A stretch of DNA of 8,564 bases from JBBROH01 sp038229595 (GTDB lineage Bacteria; Chloroflexota; Chloroflexia; QHBQ01). Position 1 is the stretch's first letter, and each line of letters begins with the position of its first letter. Below the pieces are notes generated by a model. It was given only the letters and a program-made list of their open reading frames with translations. It did not search any database and was not told the origin of the DNA. The position numbers and the translations under genes are program-made. Positions 5,015 through 8,564 of the stretch are shown here, in pieces. The stretch spans positions 1 to 8,564 of the forward strand of contig JBBROH010000174.1 of assembly GCA_038229595.1 (NCBI GenBank). Direction: 5' to 3'.

Positions 5015-7159
5015 CTACTGCACTTTGGCCCAATCCACCGCTACGCCCAGCTTGCGGGGGTCTTGCGGGCTGGCTGGTTGCGCCTCGGTTTGTAGAGTGA
5101 TAATGTTGACGCTGGCAGTGCGGTCGGCAGTGAAGGTCAGTAGCTGCCAGTCTAGGGTCAGCGGGTAGTCGCCCACTGGCTGACCGTTGAGCCTGATGCT
5201 GACTCGCTGCTGGGCGCGGCTGGCGCGTAGCTGCAAGGCGATCTGCCCACCCTGGCCCGCTAGCCGCAGACTGGCTTGCTCTTTGCTCCAGCGGTATGTC
5301 ACATCGCCCGCTTGCTCCGGCTCGTAGAAGCCGTCCAGGTTGCCATAGTCAGCCACACCGACATCCAACCGGGCAGGTGCATCGCCGAGGTGCTGCCAGG
5401 CCCACGCCTGGGCTGCCACCCGCTGCTTGGGGGTGATGGTGGCGAAGGTTTGTTGCGCGGCAGCAGTGTCACCCTGCGCCCTTTGCGCTGCACCGAGGCT
5501 GAGGATCGCGGGCCAGTAGAGGCGGTCGGCCTCTACCCCCTTCGCGTACTGCGCCGCCGCATCGTTCAGCTTGCCCAGCCGACGCATGGTATCACCCAGG
5601 CTCACGTACCAGTCGGCGGCATCGTACTTCGCCACCGCTTGCTGCAAGAGGATGACCCGTTCGCCCCCACTCGCCAGCCCCGCCCGCAGCCGCAGGTAGG
5701 CCGCCTGCCAACCGCTGGCGTAAGCGGGCAATTCGCCCCACGAACTAAAAAGCAGGAAGGCAATTGCCAGCCACGCAAGCAGTTTGAGGCGCAAGCTGGT
5801 GGGTGCAGCGGCCTGACCCAGGGCGGTCTGGTCGCGCCGCCGCAGCCTGCGCCAGCTATAGGTCAGCCAACCGCCAAACTCTAGCAGCGCATAGCCCGCC
5901 CAGGGCGCGAAAAGCACCAGGAAGGGCAGCAGATAGCGGTACTCCGGGTGGGCCAGAGTGGTCAGCAGGGTATTGACCAGAGCGATGAGCAGCAGCAGTC
6001 CCTTTGCCGCCCCCTCGCCCCGCGCCAGGGTCAGGCCTAGCACAGCCAGGGTGAAGAACAGCAGGTGGTAGAGACCTGCCGCCAGGCTGTAGCTCAGTTC
6101 GGCAGTGCCACTGCTGCCGGGGTATTTGTCGTGCAGCACAACCACGTACTCGCTGAAGCGGTCAACCTTCCAGGTATCTAGCACGCGGGCGGTGGCGTTG
6201 GCAAGGAAGCGGGCGGGGTCGGCCAGGATCGCGGCCAGCCCCGCACTGCCAGCGTAGCTAGCCCGCTCGGCCAGGTTGGGGATGCGGCCAAGCTGCTCCA
6301 TCGTCGTCTTGCGCGGGAGGGTACCGTTATCTATGTAGAGGTTGATTTGCCCGGTTGTGTCGATCAGGATCAACTGACCGTAGGTTGCCAGGTTCCGCCC
6401 ACTCCACGGTAGGATCAGGGCCAGCACGATAGCGGTGTAGATTGCCAGCCGCACGAGACTACGCCGCCAGTCGGCCCGCCGTGTTAGCCAGAGCAGCCAG
6501 AGCCAGAGCGCGGGTAGAAAGAAGAAGACTAGCGAGCGGGTGAGAGCTGCTCCCGCAAAGGTCAGCGCAGAGAAGACGAACGCCGCACTCAAGTGAGGAC
6601 GCACCTGCTCGCCAGCCAGCGGCAAGAACGCCCGCAGTGTGAGATAGAACCAGGCGAGAGTGAGCAGCACGTACAGTTGCTCGCTCATGTACATATTGGC
6701 AAAGAAGACCAGCACCGGGCTGCCAGCCACCAGCAAAGCCGCTAGCCCAGCTACTGCTGCCCGCGCCGGGAACAGCAAGCGGGCCAGCCGGTAGACCAGC
6801 CAGATGGTCAGCAGAGCCAAGAGCAGTTGGCTGAGGCCGAGGGCCAGCAGGTTGCCATCACCATCCTTGCCAAAGAGGGCGAACAGGCCCGTGCTGTAGA
6901 AGATGTAGCCGGGCGGTCGCAGCCAGAGCCAGCGGTCGGGCAGGCCGCCGCCGTTCGCCAGCGAGAGCGCACTGCCCAGGTAGTTACCCTCGTCGCGGAT
7001 GAAGGGCGTACCCGTAGCCTGCCCATGCAGCAGCAATAGTAGGCGCAGGCCACCACCCAGCAGCAGGGCGAAGCTGAGGCTGAAGCTAGGGGTTTTACTG
7101 GTGGAACGTGTAGGTTGGCTCACAAGCAGCAGGGTACCATGTAGCCAGAACGCTGTCAA
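5015..7159 (-). CDS. Family-39-like membrane glycosyltransferase with TPR and C-terminal beta domain
   Basis: This 714-aa integral membrane protein of the GT-C type (PMT/ArnT-like) would transfer sugars from a polyprenyl-phosphate donor on the outer face of the membrane. Hydrophobic segments are clear from about 26-45, 104-125, 133-154, 163-180, 190-226 and 236-251, then 360-380, 387-402, 409-427 and 458-472. The catalytic acidic pair is D56-E57 in 'IRDEGNY' of the first outer loop, and 'HPEYRYLLPFLV' (404-415) is a late family motif. A TPR-like stretch follows (about 512-572). The C-terminal domain (about 600-714) contains 'GFYEPEQAGDVTYRWS', 'VSIRLNGQPVGDYPL' and 'DPRKLGVAVDW', a carbohydrate-binding-like beta sandwich that I associate with Chloroflexota enzymes. 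Start: TTG 7159 is 3 nt past the GNAT stop but has no clear ribosome site. GTG 7123, which gives a shorter polar N-terminus, is a real alternative. Acceptor and sugar are unknown. Confidence 0.85.
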   Translation of the reverse strand: MTAFWLHGTLLLVSQPTRSTSKTPSFSLSFALLLGGGLRLLLLLHGQATGTPFIRDEGNYLGSALSLANGGGLPDRWLWLRPPGYIFYSTGLFALFGKDGDGNLLALGLSQLLLALLTIWLVYRLARLLFPARAAVAGLAALLVAGSPVLVFFANMYMSEQLYVLLTLAWFYLTLRAFLPLAGEQVRPHLSAAFVFSALTFAGAALTRSLVFFFLPALWLWLLWLTRRADWRRSLVRLAIYTAIVLALILPWSGRNLATYGQLILIDTTGQINLYIDNGTLPRKTTMEQLGRIPNLAERASYAGSAGLAAILADPARFLANATARVLDTWKVDRFSEYVVVLHDKYPGSSGTAELSYSLAAGLYHLLFFTLAVLGLTLARGEGAAKGLLLLIALVNTLLTTLAHPEYRYLLPFLVLFAPWAGYALLEFGGWLTYSWRRLRRRDQTALGQAAAPTSLRLKLLAWLAIAFLLFSSWGELPAYASGWQAAYLRLRAGLASGGERVILLQQAVAKYDAADWYVSLGDTMRRLGKLNDAAAQYAKGVEADRLYWPAILSLGAAQRAQGDTAAAQQTFATITPKQRVAAQAWAWQHLGDAPARLDVGVADYGNLDGFYEPEQAGDVTYRWSKEQASLRLAGQGGQIALQLRASRAQQRVSIRLNGQPVGDYPLTLDWQLLTFTADRTASVNIITLQTEAQPASPQDPRKLGVAVDWAKVQ

Positions 7160-7162
7160 GCA

Positions 7163-7963
7163 TCAACCCAGCCGCCAGGCGTAGTTGTCTTCGCTGAAGC
7201 GTTCGACGAAGCCAAGCCTTTGGTACAGCCTGTAGCCTTCAGCGGACGGCTGTAGGGCTGCGTGCGGACAGGACAGTTCTCGGCCCACCTGCATCAGAGC
7301 GGCAGTCACCGCCGATCCGATCCCCTTGCCACGAGCAGCCGGGTCGGTCGCCACATCGTAGATGCCAGCAACCCCCGCCTGCATCAACACGGCGCCGCCC
7401 GCTACTGGCTGGCCGTCCAGGTAGGCAACGTAGGATTGGTGCGCTGCATCGCTGGCAAAGCCCAGGCCCAGGTAAGCGTCGTGGTAGGTGGCTGCCTGTG
7501 CGGGCGTGGACTCGAAGCCGCGCCATTGGCTAATGTACCAGTCGGCTAGCTGCTGCGGGTTGCTGACCCGCTCAAGGCGCAGGCCAGCTACGGCACGCAG
7601 GGCAGCCGCTGGCTGCGACAGGTCGGCGATCATCCAGGGGCGGGGGTCGATGCGCTTGAGGCCGTGCGCCAGCAGATGCAGGCCCAGGTCTGGCGGTTCG
7701 CTGCTGGGGAATACCTGCCACCAGCCGTAGTGCGCCCCACGTTCGCGCATCACCGCCAGCACCGCCGCTAGCTGCCCGTCAACGTCGCCGCTGATGCGGG
7801 TGCGATGAACGCTCGTACCCGGTGGGTTGGGGGCGATCAACCAGGCTATCTTGTCGTCAGCATAATGACTGGTGGCTGGCAGGCTAGCGAAGGCGGCGAA
7901 GTAGGATTCGTAGTTGGCGCGCACTGCCTCAAAGAGGGCTAGCTCGCTCAGGTTGGTGGACAC
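7163..7963 (-). CDS. GNAT-family N-acetyltransferase
   Basis: This 266-aa enzyme, numbered from GTG 7963, is predicted to transfer an acyl group from acetyl-CoA to an amine. The C-terminal half is a canonical GNAT domain. 'AGIYDVATDPAARGKGIGSAV' spans motif A, with the pyrophosphate-binding RGKGIG at 211-216, and 'EGYRLYQRLGF' (242-252) is motif B. The N-terminal half ('ANYESYFAAFASLP', 'IAWLIAP', 'TSVHRTRI') matches the two-part GNAT family common in Chloroflexota and actinobacteria, in which the first half is a degenerate GNAT repeat. The substrate is unknown. Start: GTG 7963 has AGGAG (7971-7975) 7 nt upstream. The longer ATG at 7993 lies inside the predicted -10 box and cannot be used if that promoter is right. 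The glycosyltransferase starts 3 nt after the stop, so the two are probably co-transcribed. Confidence 0.88.
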   Translation of the reverse strand: MSTNLSELALFEAVRANYESYFAAFASLPATSHYADDKIAWLIAPNPPGTSVHRTRISGDVDGQLAAVLAVMRERGAHYGWWQVFPSSEPPDLGLHLLAHGLKRIDPRPWMIADLSQPAAALRAVAGLRLERVSNPQQLADWYISQWRGFESTPAQAATYHDAYLGLGFASDAAHQSYVAYLDGQPVAGGAVLMQAGVAGIYDVATDPAARGKGIGSAVTAALMQVGRELSCPHAALQPSAEGYRLYQRLGFVERFSEDNYAWRLG

Positions 7964-7970
7964 AACGGGA

Positions 7971-7975
7971 CTCCT
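7971..7975 (-). promoter_or_regulatory. Ribosome binding site fixing the GTG start of the GNAT gene
   Basis: AGGAG on the minus strand, 7 nt before GTG 7963, favours that codon over the in-frame ATG at 7993, which has no comparable site and overlaps the promoter. Confidence 0.6.
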
Positions 7976-7991
7976 TTTGCTTGCTGCTAGC

Positions 7992-8000
7992 ATTGTAGCA
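7992..8000 (-). promoter_or_regulatory. Extended -10 promoter of the GNAT-glycosyltransferase pair
   Basis: The minus strand reads TGC-TACAAT, an extended -10 with five of six matches to TATAAT. It lies 16 nt upstream of the ribosome site and predicts a short leader. It sits in the 101-bp gap after the helicase stop. No clear -35 box is visible. Confidence 0.5.
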
Positions 8001-8064
8001 CGCCAGGAGAAGATGTGCAGGGGGCTTGCGCTGTATTCTCCAGCAGCCGCTTGCCACGGGCAGG

Positions 8065-8564
8065 TTAGGGGTTTTGTAGCCGCTGGCGCAGGGCAGAGTA
8101 GCGGTCGGCGGAGCGGTCGTTGCGGACGGCAAGGGCGATTGCGTCGCGGGTGCCGACCAGCACGACTAGCTTACGGGCGCGACTGATCGCGGTGTAGAGT
8201 AGATTGCGGGCTAGCATCCGCTGGTGAGCCAGGGTGACGGGCAGCACCACCACCGGGTACTCGCTACCTTGCGCCTTGTGGACAGAAATCGCGTAGGCAT
8301 GGGCCAGTTCGTCCAGTTCGCCGAAGGCATAGCTGGCGGAGAGTTCGGTGTCGAACAGCACCCGCACGCTCTGCTCAAGCGGGTCAATCTGCACCACGCG
8401 GCCAATATCACCGTTGAACACCTTCTTGTCATAGTCGTTGGTCGCCTGCATCACCTTGTCACCCTCGCGGAAGGTGCGGTCGCCATAGCGGTGTTCGGCC
8501 TTGCCCGCAGCGGGTGGATTGAGTACCTCTTGCAGGCGCACGTTGAGGGCAGCCACCCCCACCG
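8065..8564 (-). CDS. recD2: RecD2-like ATP-dependent DNA helicase, C-terminal part only
   Basis: About 166 residues of the C-terminus are present; the frame is open to the window edge, so the start and the Walker motifs lie outside. The fragment holds the last part of a superfamily 1B helicase core. 'GVAALNVRLQEVLNP' and 'REGDKVMQATNDYDKKVFNGDIGRV' belong to the segment leading into the SH3-like insert. 'AYAISVHKAQGSEYPVVVLPV' is motif V and 'RNLLYTAISRARKLVVLVG' is motif VI, with the arginine that contacts ATP. The tail 'AVRNDRSADRYSALRQRL' is characteristic of RecD2/YrrC rather than of RecBCD RecD. RecD2 unwinds DNA 5'-3' in repair and fork maintenance. The codons near 8562 give a GTG, but homologues continue upstream of it, so it is not a start. 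No terminator hairpin with a T-run is visible after the stop. Confidence 0.88.
   Translation of the reverse strand, partial: VGVAALNVRLQEVLNPPAAGKAEHRYGDRTFREGDKVMQATNDYDKKVFNGDIGRVVQIDPLEQSVRVLFDTELSASYAFGELDELAHAYAISVHKAQGSEYPVVVLPVTLAHQRMLARNLLYTAISRARKLVVLVGTRDAIALAVRNDRSADRYSALRQRLQNP

Noticed and set aside
4932..5033. N-terminal extension of the IspE-like protein to 5033
   Set aside because: It overlaps the glycosyltransferase end, contains the likely promoter, has no family similarity, and a good ribosome site marks TTG 4931 instead.
7964..7993. ATG 7993 as start of the GNAT gene
   Set aside because: This codon overlaps the predicted -10 box, and a clear Shine-Dalgarno serves GTG 7963.
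8025..8064. Terminator after the RecD2-like gene
   Set aside because: Only a 4-bp TGCC/GGCA stem with a 3-base loop can be drawn and no T-run follows.
1..8564. tRNA, rRNA, insertion sequence, integrase, toxin-antitoxin or defence genes
   Set aside because: No cloverleaf, rRNA segment, transposase motif, terminal inverted repeats or small paired ORFs were seen on either strand.

Overview
The window looks like chromosomal DNA from a GC-rich (roughly 60-65%) bacterium, most likely a member of the Chloroflexota. That assignment is an inference. It rests on three protein architectures I associate with that phylum: a family-39-type membrane glycosyltransferase with a C-terminal beta domain ending in 'DPRKLGVAVDW', a two-part GNAT acetyltransferase, and an F420-type oxidoreductase/nitroreductase fusion. 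I see no phage, transposon, CRISPR, rRNA or tRNA signal.

Layout from left to right. Bases 1-906 (+) hold the 3' part of a fused PPOX-type flavin/F420 split-barrel and nitroreductase protein, cut by the window edge. It meets, tail to tail with one base between, a single-domain response regulator (908-1336, -). Upstream of the regulator lies a 218-bp intergenic region with a perfect TATAAT -10 box. Exactly 10 bp upstream of that box is an array of four CTTACCA direct repeats at 11-13 bp spacing, an arrangement resembling PhoB/PhoP-type activator sites. Next is a minus-strand group that may be one operon: a SAM-dependent methyltransferase with a C-terminal Trm112-like zinc ribbon (3087-3953), an SDR oxidoreductase (2106-3017) and a NUDIX hydrolase (1555-2109). 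The last two are coupled by a GTGA overlap, and a weak terminator follows. Upstream of that group are an IspE-like GHMP-kinase homologue (4014-4931) whose catalytic residues appear replaced, a 714-aa membrane glycosyltransferase (5015-7159), a GNAT acetyltransferase (7163-7963) and the 3' end of a RecD2-like helicase (8065 to the window edge). All genes except the first are on the minus strand.

The acetyltransferase and glycosyltransferase are separated by 3 bp and probably share the extended -10 promoter at 7992-8000. The IspE-like gene has its own extended -10 promoter (4958-4966). In both cases the promoter and Shine-Dalgarno positions show that the true start is well inside the longest open frame. 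The methyltransferase, glycosyltransferase and acetyltransferase could all take part in cell-surface or small-molecule modification, but no single pathway ties the genes together.

Nothing here is convincingly a new defence or mobile system. The items most worth a second look are the repeat operator in front of a response regulator with an atypical acidic pocket, the IspE homologue with substituted catalytic residues, and the F420-related domain fusion.
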